37,897 nucleotides of DNA from an uncultured Clostridium sp. (GCA_947361355.1 CANAIR010000016.1:1-37897); one strand, 5' to 3'; numbered from the stretch's first letter, positions 23,628-32,267 are shown. Numbers and translations are program-made. Notes: generated by a model not told the origin, from the sequence alone.

Positions 23628-24446
23628 ATGAATGAAAATAATGAAAGTAATATAAAAAATACTAAAAAAGTTAGAAAACAAGTGCATTATTCATTAAAAA
23701 AGCTACAACAAATACAAAAAGAAGAACAAGTAGTTGATATGCTAGTTCAAGAAATTGATGATAGTTTAAATATGATAGGAATAGTCGGAAGTGATATAAA
23801 AGCCATTATTCCAAGAGAAGAAGCTTCAAGTATTGTAGGAGAAGATGGACTTGTTGAAGCAAGACACATTGAAAATAAAAAAGATAAAGTAATACATGCT
23901 TGTATAAAAGATATTATAGAAAATCCAGATGGAAAAGTTGAATTAATTATGTCTAAAAGAAAACTTGAATTAAAAGTTAGAAGATGGATGTATATGCACT
24001 TACAAGCTGGTATGAAATTAAAAGGTGTGGTTGTATCTACTACTGAGTATGCAGCATTTGTTGATGTTGGTGGTGGAGTAACTGGAATACTTAAATTACA
24101 AGATATTACAGATGTAAAAATTCAACATGCTTCAGATGTTTTAAGAATCGGTCAGAGAATACAAGTAATGGTGAAAAAATTTGATAGAGATACTGGTAGA
24201 ATAGAATTATCATATAAGGAATTATTTGGTACTTTTGAGCAAAGAGTCGCAAAACTAAAAGAAGGTGAAATTGTAGAAGGAATAATTAGACAAAGAATAA
24301 AAACAGGAGTTTTTGTAGAATTAAAAAACAATTTAGTTGGCCTTGCAGAACATGTAAATGGAGTAGAGTATGGTCAAAAGGTTTTAGTTAGTGTAAAAAG
24401 AATAATTCCAGAAAAGAAAAAGATAAAACTTATAATTATAGGATAA
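23628..24446 (+). CDS. S1-domain RNA-binding protein
   Basis: 272 aa, no signal or span, so cytoplasmic. Two S1/OB repeats are clear: residues about 126-197 (K-G-V-V-V-S-T-T-E-Y-A-A-F-V-D-V-G-G-G, G-I-L-K-L, G-Q-R-I-Q-V-M-V-K-K-F-D, I-E-L-S-Y-K-E) and about 212-270 (E-G-I-I-R-Q-R-I-K-T-G-V-F-V-E-L, G-L-A-E-H-V). Residues 40-115 could be a degenerate third repeat. S1 domains bind single-stranded RNA; ribosomal protein S1-like and polynucleotide-binding proteins are the nearest relatives. It closes the T4SS operon, 23 bases after the previous gene and just before a strong terminator. Its presence with a secretion apparatus is unusual; it may be only a passenger. Confidence 0.72.
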   Translation: MNENNESNIKNTKKVRKQVHYSLKKLQQIQKEEQVVDMLVQEIDDSLNMIGIVGSDIKAIIPREEASSIVGEDGLVEARHIENKKDKVIHACIKDIIENPDGKVELIMSKRKLELKVRRWMYMHLQAGMKLKGVVVSTTEYAAFVDVGGGVTGILKLQDITDVKIQHASDVLRIGQRIQVMVKKFDRDTGRIELSYKELFGTFEQRVAKLKEGEIVEGIIRQRIKTGVFVELKNNLVGLAEHVNGVEYGQKVLVSVKRIIPEKKKIKLIIIG

Positions 24447-24475
24447 AAACTTAATACTAAATATTATAAAAAAAG

Positions 24476-24528
24476 GTGTGGAGTTTAAAATGACAATAGT
24501 TAAATCATTTTAATTCCACACTTTTTTA
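24476..24528. terminator. Strong bidirectional terminator closing the T4SS operon
   Basis: Arms GTGTGGA...TTAAAATGA (24476-24493) and TCATTTTAA...TCCACAC (24505-24521), A-run before and T-run after, so it can also stop the minus-strand gene that ends at 24529. Confidence 0.9.
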
Positions 24529-24738
24529 TTATCTGTTTTTGAACCAAACAACAATTGAGACTATTAAAAGCACAAACAGTATAATTAGTAAAAAATCTAA
24601 TTTTAGTGTACTATATCTTCTAGTAAATGCGTTAAGTTCTTTTACAGTTGGATCAAATAAAATAATCCGTTTTATAAAATTAGTTATAAAAAGAACAGGT
24701 AACATTATAAATCTTGCAAAGTTAAATAATTTTTTCAA
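24529..24738 (-). CDS. Small two-span membrane protein, unknown (TTG start)
   Basis: 69 aa. TTG at 24738 has AGGAGG eight bases upstream, and a perfect promoter lies above it (24790-24818). Hydrophobic stretches at about 5-25 and 46-66 with a charged middle (P-T-V-K-E-L-N-A-F-T-R-R-Y). An overlapping plus-strand ORF in the same bases has no ribosome site and is rejected. Function unknown. Confidence 0.65.
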   Translation of the reverse strand: MKKLFNFARFIMLPVLFITNFIKRIILFDPTVKELNAFTRRYSTLKLDFLLIILFVLLIVSIVVWFKNR

Positions 24739-24789
24739 TGTATTATCCTCCTAAAAAGTTATTTAGAAATATTTAATTTGTATATTAAT

Positions 24790-24818
24790 ATTATATCATT
24801 TATATAATATTATGTCAA
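24790..24818 (-). promoter_or_regulatory. Sigma-A promoter for the small membrane protein
   Basis: On the minus strand TTGACA (24818-24813) and TATAAT (24795-24790), both consensus, 17-base spacer. Confidence 0.8.
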
Positions 24819-24883
24819 ATTTAGAATTGAATTGTGTTGAAATATAAAAATATAATTAAAATAAATTTTTTGTATAAAAATTA

Positions 24884-24912
24884 TTGAAATTATGTAAATA
24901 GTATTGTATAAT
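24884..24912 (+). promoter_or_regulatory. Sigma-A promoter for the winged-helix gene
   Basis: TTGAAA at 24884-24889, TATAAT at 24907-24912 with a 17-base spacer and an upstream TTG giving an extended -10. The 5' UTR is about 80 bases. Confidence 0.75.
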
Positions 24913-24997
24913 AGTATATGGAAGTAATTTCCCAATGCTAGCTTTTGTATTACTAAAAAGTTAAATTTCAAAATTAAAATTTAAGGAGAGTAGAAAA

Positions 24998-26020
24998 ATG
25001 GTAAATGATAAAGAAGTTAAAACAGCAGTATCACCTTTTGCTGTTAGAGAAAATGAAGTGAAAGTTTTCGACGGTAAAGAGGGATTTGCATCAATTAATC
25101 AAGTAGTATTTAAAATGGATATGGGGTACATAAATGAATCACATATAAAAGCATTAGAAGTAGTAAATGAATTTGGATTTGTTACTTCAAGACAAGTAAC
25201 ACAAATACTAGATTTAAGAGGAAAAATAGATGATATAGAAGAAGATAAAAAACAAAATAAAGTTGCTAAATGGTTAGAAGATTTAACAAAATCAAAAGTA
25301 ATAGCACGTTATTATTTTCAAAGTGAATCTGGAAAAAGTTCATATAGAGCTTATGCAATGGACAAAATAGCAACATATATTTTAAAACAAAGAAATATAG
25401 CAACATCTTGGCAACCAACAGACAATACAAAACCAGCATATGCTGTAAAAAGAAAGCTTGCAGGAAATCAAGTTATAATTGCATATATGCAAAAAGTTGC
25501 TGCATATCATTCAACAAACCCTAATATATTATTGTTTTCTAAAAAATATAATGTTAAATTTAAACCAACAGGTGGATTAATTACTTTAAAAAATGGTGCT
25601 GATGATGTAAACTTTATATTTGAAGTAGTAAGAAGAAATGAAGATTGGCAAAATATGTTTGCAGAAAAAGTTCAATTATTTTCTGATTTTTATGAAAATT
25701 TCAATCGTAATGACGCAGGATTTTATGATAAACCTCAACTTGTTTTTGTAGGTGAAGATATTCAACATATTGCTGAAATATTTAGAATAATAAAAAAAGT
25801 AGGATTATCATTAAAAGATGAAGAAATGTATTTTACAACAGAATTAAAACATTTAGAAGATAATTTAGAAAAATCAATAAATGTATTTGAACTAGAAGTT
25901 GACACAAAAAAATATAAATTAATAACAAAAGATTTAGAAATATTAAAACCGGGTAAAAAAGAAGATAACAATCAATTAAAAACAGATGTTACATTTAATC
26001 CAAATATGATTGTAGAATAA
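24998..26020 (+). CDS. Winged-helix DNA-binding protein, possibly replication-relaxation type
   Basis: 340 aa, cytoplasmic. Residues about 45-125 look like a winged helix: I-K-A-L-E-V-V-N-E-F-G-F-V-T-S-R-Q-V-T-Q-I-L, then W-L-E-D-L-T-K-S-K-V-I-A-R-Y-Y-F and Y-R-A-Y-A-M-D as the wing, followed by a second domain (about 150-290) that contains F-I-F-E-V-V-R-R-N-E-D-W and strands like P-Q-L-V-F-V-G-E-D-I. Winged helix plus nuclease-fold-like domain is how replication-relaxation proteins of Gram-positive mobile elements are built; the match is by layout only. It is monocistronic, with AAGGAGAG ribosome site, a good promoter and a strong terminator. Regulation of the neighbouring T4SS is possible but not shown. 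Confidence 0.5.
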   Translation: MVNDKEVKTAVSPFAVRENEVKVFDGKEGFASINQVVFKMDMGYINESHIKALEVVNEFGFVTSRQVTQILDLRGKIDDIEEDKKQNKVAKWLEDLTKSKVIARYYFQSESGKSSYRAYAMDKIATYILKQRNIATSWQPTDNTKPAYAVKRKLAGNQVIIAYMQKVAAYHSTNPNILLFSKKYNVKFKPTGGLITLKNGADDVNFIFEVVRRNEDWQNMFAEKVQLFSDFYENFNRNDAGFYDKPQLVFVGEDIQHIAEIFRIIKKVGLSLKDEEMYFTTELKHLEDNLEKSINVFELEVDTKKYKLITKDLEILKPGKKEDNNQLKTDVTFNPNMIVE

Positions 26021-26022
26021 AA

Positions 26023-26077
26023 AATAGCTTTAGGAGAGTTCAAAATAAAATTTTGAATAATCCTAAAGTTATTTTTT
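26023..26077 (+). terminator. Long terminator after the winged-helix gene
   Basis: Outer arms AATAGCTTTAGGA (26023-26035) and TCCTAAAGTTATT (26061-26073), inner arms TTCAAAAT and ATTTTGAA, then a T-run. Confidence 0.9.
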
Positions 26078-26096
26078 AGTTAAAAATACATAATCT

Positions 26097-26237
26097 TTAT
26101 TCTGAATAGCCAAACTTTTTCATTCTTTCAGGCTCCATATTTGATAAGTCTTTAAGCCAATTTGCAAAAACTTTATAATTATTAGATTTTAAAAATTTAA
26201 AATATTTAATTTTATCATATTTATTTATTAAAATCAA
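26097..26237 (-). pseudogene. Possible 3' remnant of an unknown gene in the 26021-26341 gap
   Basis: A minus-strand frame reads N-N-Y-K-V-F-A-N-W-L-K-D-L-S-N-M-E-P-E-R and ends M-K-K-F-G-Y-S-E, stop at 26097-26099. It looks protein-like, but it is closed upstream by a TGA, has at most a TTG start at 26237 and has no ribosome site. I read it as the tail of a lost gene; a true 46-aa peptide is less likely. The rest of this 320-base gap holds a terminator and the next gene's promoter. Confidence 0.35.
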
Positions 26238-26265
26238 TCAATGTTTATTTCGGAAATTAGCTTAT

Positions 26266-26293
26266 TTGACATTTTATTAAAAAATGATATAAT
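26266..26293 (+). promoter_or_regulatory. Sigma-A promoter for the Cys-rich hypothetical gene
   Basis: TTGACA at 26266-26271, TATAAT at 26288-26293, 16-base spacer. Confidence 0.75.
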
Positions 26294-26341
26294 AAATAAA
26301 ACGTATCTGTAAACATAATTGATTAATTATGGAGGAAAAAA

Positions 26342-27058
26342 ATGAAAAAAATAAAAATGAATGCAGAAGGAAATAAAATTTTTTTAGAGAAACTTAAAAA
26401 CATAAATTTAGTTTGTGTATTATTATTTGATATGCAAGAAGAAATATGTATTCACTGTATTGATACTAGGGGACAGGGAATACATTCGTTATATTCTTAT
26501 TTAAAAGGACTTGATGAAAGCGAGAAAAAATACATTGTTATAAGTGATGTACCTATTGATTATTGTTGTAGGTGTTTTGATAAAGAGGCAATAAGTAATA
26601 TATATATTGCTAGAGAAGTACTTTCTTTTAATGATATTTATTGCTTAAATGGTAAACTTATACAAATTGATGATGAAATTCAAAAGTCCTTTATAAAGCC
26701 AAGATATGAGGAATTTTATAAAGAATATTTTAAATTGGAGCAAATCGTAAGTGAGTGTCCATGCGATTGTATTTATCTTGAAAAAAGAGAAGATAAGTTA
26801 TATATCGTAAAAGAAGGACCTAATGTTTATACTCCTATTGAGTTATTAGTTTCAAATATTTTATATGCAATTTTGTCATTGCAGAGATTTTATGGTTCTA
26901 AAAAATATTTTGATGAAATATGTAATCCATTATTTAATAACACAGGAAATCAATATTTTTGTACAGGTCATGGTGAAAGAAAAGATTTATATGTAAAACC
27001 ATTATTTGAAAATGAGCTTAAATTAGTAAGTGCTTTTAAATACCCTTATGAAAAATAG
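26342..27058 (+). CDS. Hypothetical cysteine-rich cytoplasmic protein
   Basis: 238 aa, start behind ATGGAGGAAA. No signal or membrane span. Cysteines cluster in D-Y-C-C-R-C-F-D (about residue 75) and S-E-C-P-C-D-C-I-Y (about residue 140), with more in I-C-I-H-C and Y-F-C-T-G-H-G, which could bind a metal, although the spacing fits no standard zinc finger I know. It is a single-gene unit with promoter and terminator. I do not recognise the family. Confidence 0.6.
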   Translation: MKKIKMNAEGNKIFLEKLKNINLVCVLLFDMQEEICIHCIDTRGQGIHSLYSYLKGLDESEKKYIVISDVPIDYCCRCFDKEAISNIYIAREVLSFNDIYCLNGKLIQIDDEIQKSFIKPRYEEFYKEYFKLEQIVSECPCDCIYLEKREDKLYIVKEGPNVYTPIELLVSNILYAILSLQRFYGSKKYFDEICNPLFNNTGNQYFCTGHGERKDLYVKPLFENELKLVSAFKYPYEK

Positions 27059-27086
27059 TAAAAATAATTTAACAAAATTATATAGT

Positions 27087-27124
27087 AAAAAGATGCAAAT
27101 CATTAGTTTAATTTGCATCTTTTT
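27087..27124. terminator. Bidirectional terminator between convergent genes
   Basis: AAAAGATGCAAAT pairs with ATTTGCATCTTTT (10-base loop); A-run and T-run on both sides serve the genes ending at 27058 (+) and 27148 (-). Confidence 0.9.
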
Positions 27125-27147
27125 GATATATTTATCTAATTATACTT

Positions 27148-27945
27148 TTATTCCTTACCATAGTATTCAAAAAGTTCAGAGGCAAGTGGTATAGTGGTAT
27201 ACAAATCTTTCATATTTGCATATGAGTATAAAAAATTGTTAATAAATTCAAAAGTAAATTCATCATTATTTAAAGGCTTTCTTAATATAGATATATATGG
27301 AATAGCTGAATTTCCTTTTAATAAAACAATTTCAATATCAGTATTATTTTCATTAGTATAATAATATTTTTTTGGCGCATCAAGATTATGATATGTAAGA
27401 GTTTTAACATCATAACCAAGAGATTTTAAATTTTCTGGGGTATAAAGAGAAAAACATCTAAAATTAATAGCCTTAATATCACCAATTAACTTTGAAATTT
27501 TAATCAGAAGTTTAATAAACTTTTTTTCATAAGGCATAATATTAACAGAATTGCCATTTGGAGCATCTGGTTCATCTTCATTAAAAAATGAATGATCTGC
27601 GGTATAAATTGTATTTGTTTGATCATGACCACAGTAATTTCCAGCAAGTTTTTGATCTTTTATAATATATAAGTTGAATCCATATGAATAGGAATCACAT
27701 TGACCTATCCAAACTCTTCCGCCCTCTTTTAGGCGTTCAGAGTAATATTTTTCCCACAATCTTTTTCCAAATAATACATTTTTAACAGGTTTGGCTATTG
27801 TTATCCCAAGAGTTTCAGTTACAATTTCATCTGGTATTTTTACTTCTAATGGATAAAATAAGTTAAACCCATTTTCTAACCAAGAAGTCCAAAAAGTTAC
27901 ATTACCTTTTGTTGTTTCAACTACAATACTATAACCCATACTCAT
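27148..27945 (-). CDS. Hypothetical protein, 265 aa
   Basis: Soluble-looking protein with no signal peptide or span. AAAGGAG lies about 13 bases upstream of the ATG at 27945, a slightly long spacing; the second in-frame ATG (27939) would be even further. Sequence is rich in Tyr, Asn and Lys. G-R-V-W-I-G-Q-C-D-S-Y-S-Y-G-F-N-L-Y-I and N-Y-C-G-H-D-Q-T-N are its most distinctive stretches. It is transcribed alone from a consensus promoter (28003-28031) that lies back to back with the promoter of the next gene. Function unknown. Confidence 0.6.
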   Translation of the reverse strand: MSMGYSIVVETTKGNVTFWTSWLENGFNLFYPLEVKIPDEIVTETLGITIAKPVKNVLFGKRLWEKYYSERLKEGGRVWIGQCDSYSYGFNLYIIKDQKLAGNYCGHDQTNTIYTADHSFFNEDEPDAPNGNSVNIMPYEKKFIKLLIKISKLIGDIKAINFRCFSLYTPENLKSLGYDVKTLTYHNLDAPKKYYYTNENNTDIEIVLLKGNSAIPYISILRKPLNNDEFTFEFINNFLYSYANMKDLYTTIPLASELFEYYGKE

Positions 27946-28002
27946 AATAGTATTTTTTCTCCTTTCAAATAATTATTTAAAAATTTATTAAGTTGTGTTT
28001 GT

Positions 28003-28071
28003 ATTATAACATTTCAATGCTGTTATGTCAAATAAGTATTAGTTGACCAAAATATATTATTTTAGTATAAT
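28003..28071. promoter_or_regulatory. Back-to-back divergent promoters
   Basis: Minus: TTGACA (28031-28026) and TATAAT (28008-28003), 17-base spacer. Plus: TTGACC (28043-28048) and TATAAT (28066-28071), 17-base spacer. The two -35 boxes are only 11 bases apart, so two polymerases could hardly bind together. Confidence 0.75.
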
Positions 28072-28121
28072 GTAGAAAAATTAGCCTGTAAACCTAAAAT
28101 AATTTGAAGGAGGATAAGTTT

Positions 28122-28397
28122 ATGGAAAACAAAATACTTAACAAAAATGAAGAAGAATTTGTTGTAGAAGAAAGAAAAGTTCCTTTAGATTTAATGATTA
28201 AGTTGCTTGATAATTTAATTGATGAGGGAATAAGAATTATATATAATAATAACAATTCAACATGTCATATGCCACTAAATAAAGATTATTTAAAATTTAT
28301 AAAAGACAAAATAAGTAAAGATGGAAAAATTGAACTAATTCAAAGTAATGAAGAAGACAATATATCAAAAATTATTTTTATAGATTTTATTAGATAG
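28122..28397 (+). CDS. Small hypothetical protein, 91 aa
   Basis: ATG at 28122 follows GAAGGAGGATAAGTTT; an in-frame TTG at 28104 lies before that ribosome site and is unlikely. The protein is charged, with no span: L-D-L-M-I-K-L-L-D-N-L-I-D-E-G-I-R-I near the start and a strand-like end (K-I-I-F-I-D-F-I). It has its own promoter and terminator. Family not recognised; the layout (helix, strand, helix, strand) could be a small regulatory or binding fold. Confidence 0.55.
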   Translation: MENKILNKNEEEFVVEERKVPLDLMIKLLDNLIDEGIRIIYNNNNSTCHMPLNKDYLKFIKDKISKDGKIELIQSNEEDNISKIIFIDFIR

Positions 28398-28406
28398 GTA
28401 TATTTT

Positions 28407-28446
28407 AAACTGTTAGAATAAAAAATTCTAGCAGTTTTTATTTTTT
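28407..28446 (+). terminator. Terminator before gapA
   Basis: AAACTGTTAGAAT (28407-28419) pairs with ATTCTAGCAGTTT (28425-28437) with one G-U-type mismatch, then T-run. Confidence 0.85.
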
Positions 28447-28475
28447 AAAAAAAAGGAAAAATTTTGTATATATAC

Positions 28476-28504
28476 TTGAAAAAAATACATTCATGCGTTA
28501 AAAT
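28476..28504 (+). promoter_or_regulatory. Promoter of the glycolytic cluster
   Basis: TTGAAA at 28476-28481 and TAAAAT at 28499-28504 with a 17-base spacer, 30 bases before the gapA start. No CggR-type regulator gene or obvious operator is present in the window. Confidence 0.6.
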
Positions 28505-28527
28505 ATAGTTATACAAAGAGGAGGTAA

Positions 28528-29544
<1,017 letters not shown>

Positions 29545-29578
29545 TAAATAATATTCTTAAAATAAAATGTATAATTAT

Positions 29579-29605
29579 GGCTGGCTTAAAAATAGCCAGC
29601 TTTTT
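29579..29605 (+). terminator. Terminator or attenuator between gapA and pgk
   Basis: GCTGGCT (29580-29586) pairs with AGCCAGC (29594-29600), 7-base loop, five Ts. No clear promoter follows before pgk, so partial read-through is implied. Confidence 0.8.
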
Positions 29606-29651
29606 AAAAATAGTTTTATATTTACTTTTAAATAAAGAGGGAGTTGAAAAT

Positions 29652-30830
29652 ATGATAAATAAAAAATCTGTAAAAGATATATATGTTGACTCAAAAAAAG
29701 TTCTAGTAAGATGTGATTTTAATGTACCACTTGATAAACAAAGTGGTAAAATAACTAGTGATAAAAGGATAGTAGAATCATTAAAAACTATAAACTATTT
29801 GATAGATAATAACGCTAAAATTATTCTTTGTTCACATCTAGGAAAAACAGGTCAAAATAAAAGTTTGAAAGTAGTTGCTATAAGGCTTGGAGAATTACTT
29901 AATAAAAATGTAGAGCTAATTGAAGATATTTATTCAGATTATGCAAAGGAAAAAATAGATTCTTTAAATAATGGCGAAGTTGTATTATTAGAAAATACGA
30001 GAATGTATGAACAAGAAGAAAAAAATGATAGTGAGTTTGCAAAAAAGCTTGCTTCATTTGCTGAGATTTTTGTAAATGATGCTTTTGGATCTGCTCATAG
30101 AGCGCATGCTTCAACTGAAGGTGTTACTCATTATTTACCATCAGTTTGTGGCTTTTTAATTGAAAAAGAAATTGAGGCTTTAGATAATGGTATAAATAAT
30201 CCAAAAAGACCATTACTTGCAATAGTTGGTGGTGCTAAGGTATCAAGTAAAATAGCAGTACTTAACAATTTACTTGATAAAGTGGATACTCTTGTAATTG
30301 GGGGAGCAATGACTTATACATTTATAAAAGCTCAAAATGGTAAAATAGGAAAATCACTTTGTGAAGATGATAAAGTAGATGTAGCAGCCGAAATTCTAAA
30401 AAAAGCACTAGATAAAGGAGTTAGAATGCTACTTCCTGTAGATAATATTGTTACTAAAGAAATATCAAATGATTCAGATACATTGGTGACAAGTATTGAT
30501 GAAGTACCAGACGAATATATAGGTGTAGATATTGGACCAAAAACAGTAGAGTTATTTAAACAAGAAATTGATATTGCAAAAACAATTGTATGGAATGGAC
30601 CAGTGGGAGTATTTGAATATGATAAATTTGCAAATGGCACTAAAGAAATAGCAAAGGCTATGGCAAATTCTAACGCTACAACTATTATAGGCGGTGGAGA
30701 TAGTGCAGCAGCAGTAGAAAAGTTTGGTTATGAAGAAAAAATGACACATGTATCTACTGGTGGTGGTGCATCACTTGAATTTATGGAAGGTAAAAAATTA
30801 CCAGGTATAGAAGCTTTAGAAAACAGGTAA
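29652..30830 (+). CDS. pgk: Phosphoglycerate kinase
   Basis: Transfers phosphate from 1,3-bisphosphoglycerate to ADP. Start at 29652 (GAGGGAGTTG upstream); the longer frame from 29577 would run through the gapA-pgk hairpin. About 392 aa, normal length. R-C-D-F-N-V-P is the substrate-binding start, S-H-L-G-K and A-F-G-S-A-H-R-A-H-A-S are the phosphate-binding segments, G-P-V-G-V-F-E and G-G-G-D-S-A-A-A-V the nucleotide-binding ones. Next gene begins 22 bases later. Confidence 0.97.
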   Translation: MINKKSVKDIYVDSKKVLVRCDFNVPLDKQSGKITSDKRIVESLKTINYLIDNNAKIILCSHLGKTGQNKSLKVVAIRLGELLNKNVELIEDIYSDYAKEKIDSLNNGEVVLLENTRMYEQEEKNDSEFAKKLASFAEIFVNDAFGSAHRAHASTEGVTHYLPSVCGFLIEKEIEALDNGINNPKRPLLAIVGGAKVSSKIAVLNNLLDKVDTLVIGGAMTYTFIKAQNGKIGKSLCEDDKVDVAAEILKKALDKGVRMLLPVDNIVTKEISNDSDTLVTSIDEVPDEYIGVDIGPKTVELFKQEIDIAKTIVWNGPVGVFEYDKFANGTKEIAKAMANSNATTIIGGGDSAAAVEKFGYEEKMTHVSTGGGASLEFMEGKKLPGIEALENR

Positions 30831-30852
30831 TTTGAAAAAAGTAGGGATTAAA

Positions 30853-31398
30853 ATGGAAAAAAAGGTAAGTACAAATAAAGATAATATAAGAAAAAAAAGT
30901 AGTAAAAAAGGTAGTAATAAAAAGATTGTAGTAAAAGATATGTATAAATTTATAACTTTTGTTAGTGTTACTTTAATCTTTGTAATAGGTTTGATTGTTA
31001 TAATAGCGGTAAATGCAAAAGTTAAGATTGACTCAGATACAAATTTAAGTAAATTAAATGCTAGTAAATATAAAAATGAAATAAAAGAAGAATATGAAAA
31101 AGATGGAAAGGATGCAGAATTTGTACAAGATTGGGGAAAAGTCCAAGATAGTGTTGGAAGATATTTTATCGAAAATTATCCATCTGAAAAAGAGCAAGCA
31201 AGTGAACTTATACAAACTTTAAGTGATATACTAAGTAGTGATGATTGGTCTAAATTAGAATCTACTAAACCAACTATGTGGAATGGTTCATGGAATGTTG
31301 ATGAAAATGGTAATGTAAAATTTAAATTTGCTAGTAAAGATATAGAACCAGAATGGGCAAGTTCTTTAAGTGATTCTAACTATATTGAATTAAATTAA
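30853..31398 (+). CDS. Unknown single-span protein inside the glycolytic cluster
   Basis: About 181 aa from ATG at 30853 (GTAGGGATTAAA upstream); an in-frame TTG at 30832 is an alternative start. A strongly basic cytoplasmic N-terminus (K/S/N-rich, residues 1-35) precedes one span at about 42-64 (F-I-T-F-V-S-V-T-L-I-F-V-I-G-L-I-V-I-I). The outer part is acidic and helical and ends with W-N-G-S-W-N-V-D-E-N-G-N-V-K-F-K-F. No family recognised. Its position between pgk and tpiA makes co-transcription with glycolytic genes likely; a functional tie is not shown. Confidence 0.6.
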   Translation: MEKKVSTNKDNIRKKSSKKGSNKKIVVKDMYKFITFVSVTLIFVIGLIVIIAVNAKVKIDSDTNLSKLNASKYKNEIKEEYEKDGKDAEFVQDWGKVQDSVGRYFIENYPSEKEQASELIQTLSDILSSDDWSKLESTKPTMWNGSWNVDENGNVKFKFASKDIEPEWASSLSDSNYIELN

Positions 31399-31413
31399 AG
31401 AAATAGTTAAAAA

Positions 31414-31437
31414 GGAGGAAGCTAAGGTTACTTAGTT
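31414..31437 (+). promoter_or_regulatory. Distant ribosome site of tpiA with intervening hairpin
   Basis: The only ribosome site, AAGGAGG (GGAGG at 31414-31418), is 28 bases before the tpiA ATG. Between them AGCTAAG (31420-31426) can pair with CTTAGTT (31431-31437), which would bring the effective spacing to about 10 bases. Confidence 0.5.
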
Positions 31438-31446
31438 AAATAAAAT

Positions 31447-32193
31447 ATGAGAAAAAAAATAATAGCAGGAAATTGGAAAATGAATTATACTGCAAATGAA
31501 GCGGAAAATTTTGTAAATGAAATAAAAGATAGAATAAATACAGATGAAGTAGATGTAGTAATCTTCCCAAATTTTGTATCACTTGATAGGGTTTCAAATA
31601 TACTTGATGATACTAAAATAATGCTAGGTGCTCAAAATGTATACTTTGAAGATAAGGGTGCATATACTGGTGAAACATCTGTTGATATGTTAATATCTGT
31701 TAATGCTAAATATTGTATTGTAGGACATAGTGAAAGAAGGCAATATTTTGGTGAGACTGATGAAATAGTTAATAAAAAGGCAAAGAAATTGTTAGAAAAA
31801 GATTTAAACCCAATAATTTGTGTTGGTGAAACTTTAGAACAAAGAAATGAAGGAAAAATGTATGAAATAGTAAAATCGCAAATAGTAAATTCACTAAATG
31901 GTATTACAGAAGAACAAATGAAAAGAAATGTCGTTATAGCATACGAACCTATATGGGCTATTGGAACAGGTGTTACTGCTACTTCTGAGCAAGCAGAAGA
32001 TATGTGTAAATTTATTCGTAAGACTATTTTAGAGATATATAACGAGGTTGTAGCAGATAAAGTAAGAATACAATATGGTGGGAGTGTAAAACCATCGAAT
32101 GCCTCAGAAATACTTAATATGGAAAACATTGATGGTGCTTTAGTTGGTGGTGCAGCACTTACCAATGATTTTGTTGCAATAGTAAACTATTAA
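31447..32193 (+). CDS. tpiA: Triose-phosphate isomerase
   Basis: Interconverts dihydroxyacetone phosphate and glyceraldehyde 3-phosphate. 248 aa, full length. K11 in G-N-W-K-M-N, H94 in V-G-H-S-E-R-R, and catalytic base E167 in A-Y-E-P-I-W-A-I-G-T-G are present, as is Y-G-G-S-V-K near the end. The start methionine is fixed by family length, but the ribosome site is unusually far away (see the entry at 31414). The next glycolytic gene is separated from it by 1.3 kb of surface-gene relic. Confidence 0.97.
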   Translation: MRKKIIAGNWKMNYTANEAENFVNEIKDRINTDEVDVVIFPNFVSLDRVSNILDDTKIMLGAQNVYFEDKGAYTGETSVDMLISVNAKYCIVGHSERRQYFGETDEIVNKKAKKLLEKDLNPIICVGETLEQRNEGKMYEIVKSQIVNSLNGITEEQMKRNVVIAYEPIWAIGTGVTATSEQAEDMCKFIRKTILEIYNEVVADKVRIQYGGSVKPSNASEILNMENIDGALVGGAALTNDFVAIVNY

Positions 32194-32202
32194 TGATATA
32201 AT
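32174..32202 (+). promoter_or_regulatory. Putative promoter of surface-gene leader, copy 2
   Basis: TTGCAA at 32174-32179 (inside the tpiA end) and TATAAT at 32197-32202, 17-base spacer. Confidence 0.45.
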
Positions 32203-32267
32203 TAAATAAATATGTAAAAAGATACATTGTTTTAAATTAAATATATGTAAACAAAATGTGGAAAAAT

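Noticed and set aside
24539-24754. Plus-strand 71-codon frame overlapping the small membrane protein
   Set aside because: No ribosome site or promoter; the opposite strand has TTG with AGGAGG and a consensus promoter.
31632-32165. 177-codon minus-strand open frame inside tpiA
   Set aside because: It is antisense to a certain enzyme gene, has no ribosome site and has the Ser/Ile/Leu-rich composition of a shadow frame.
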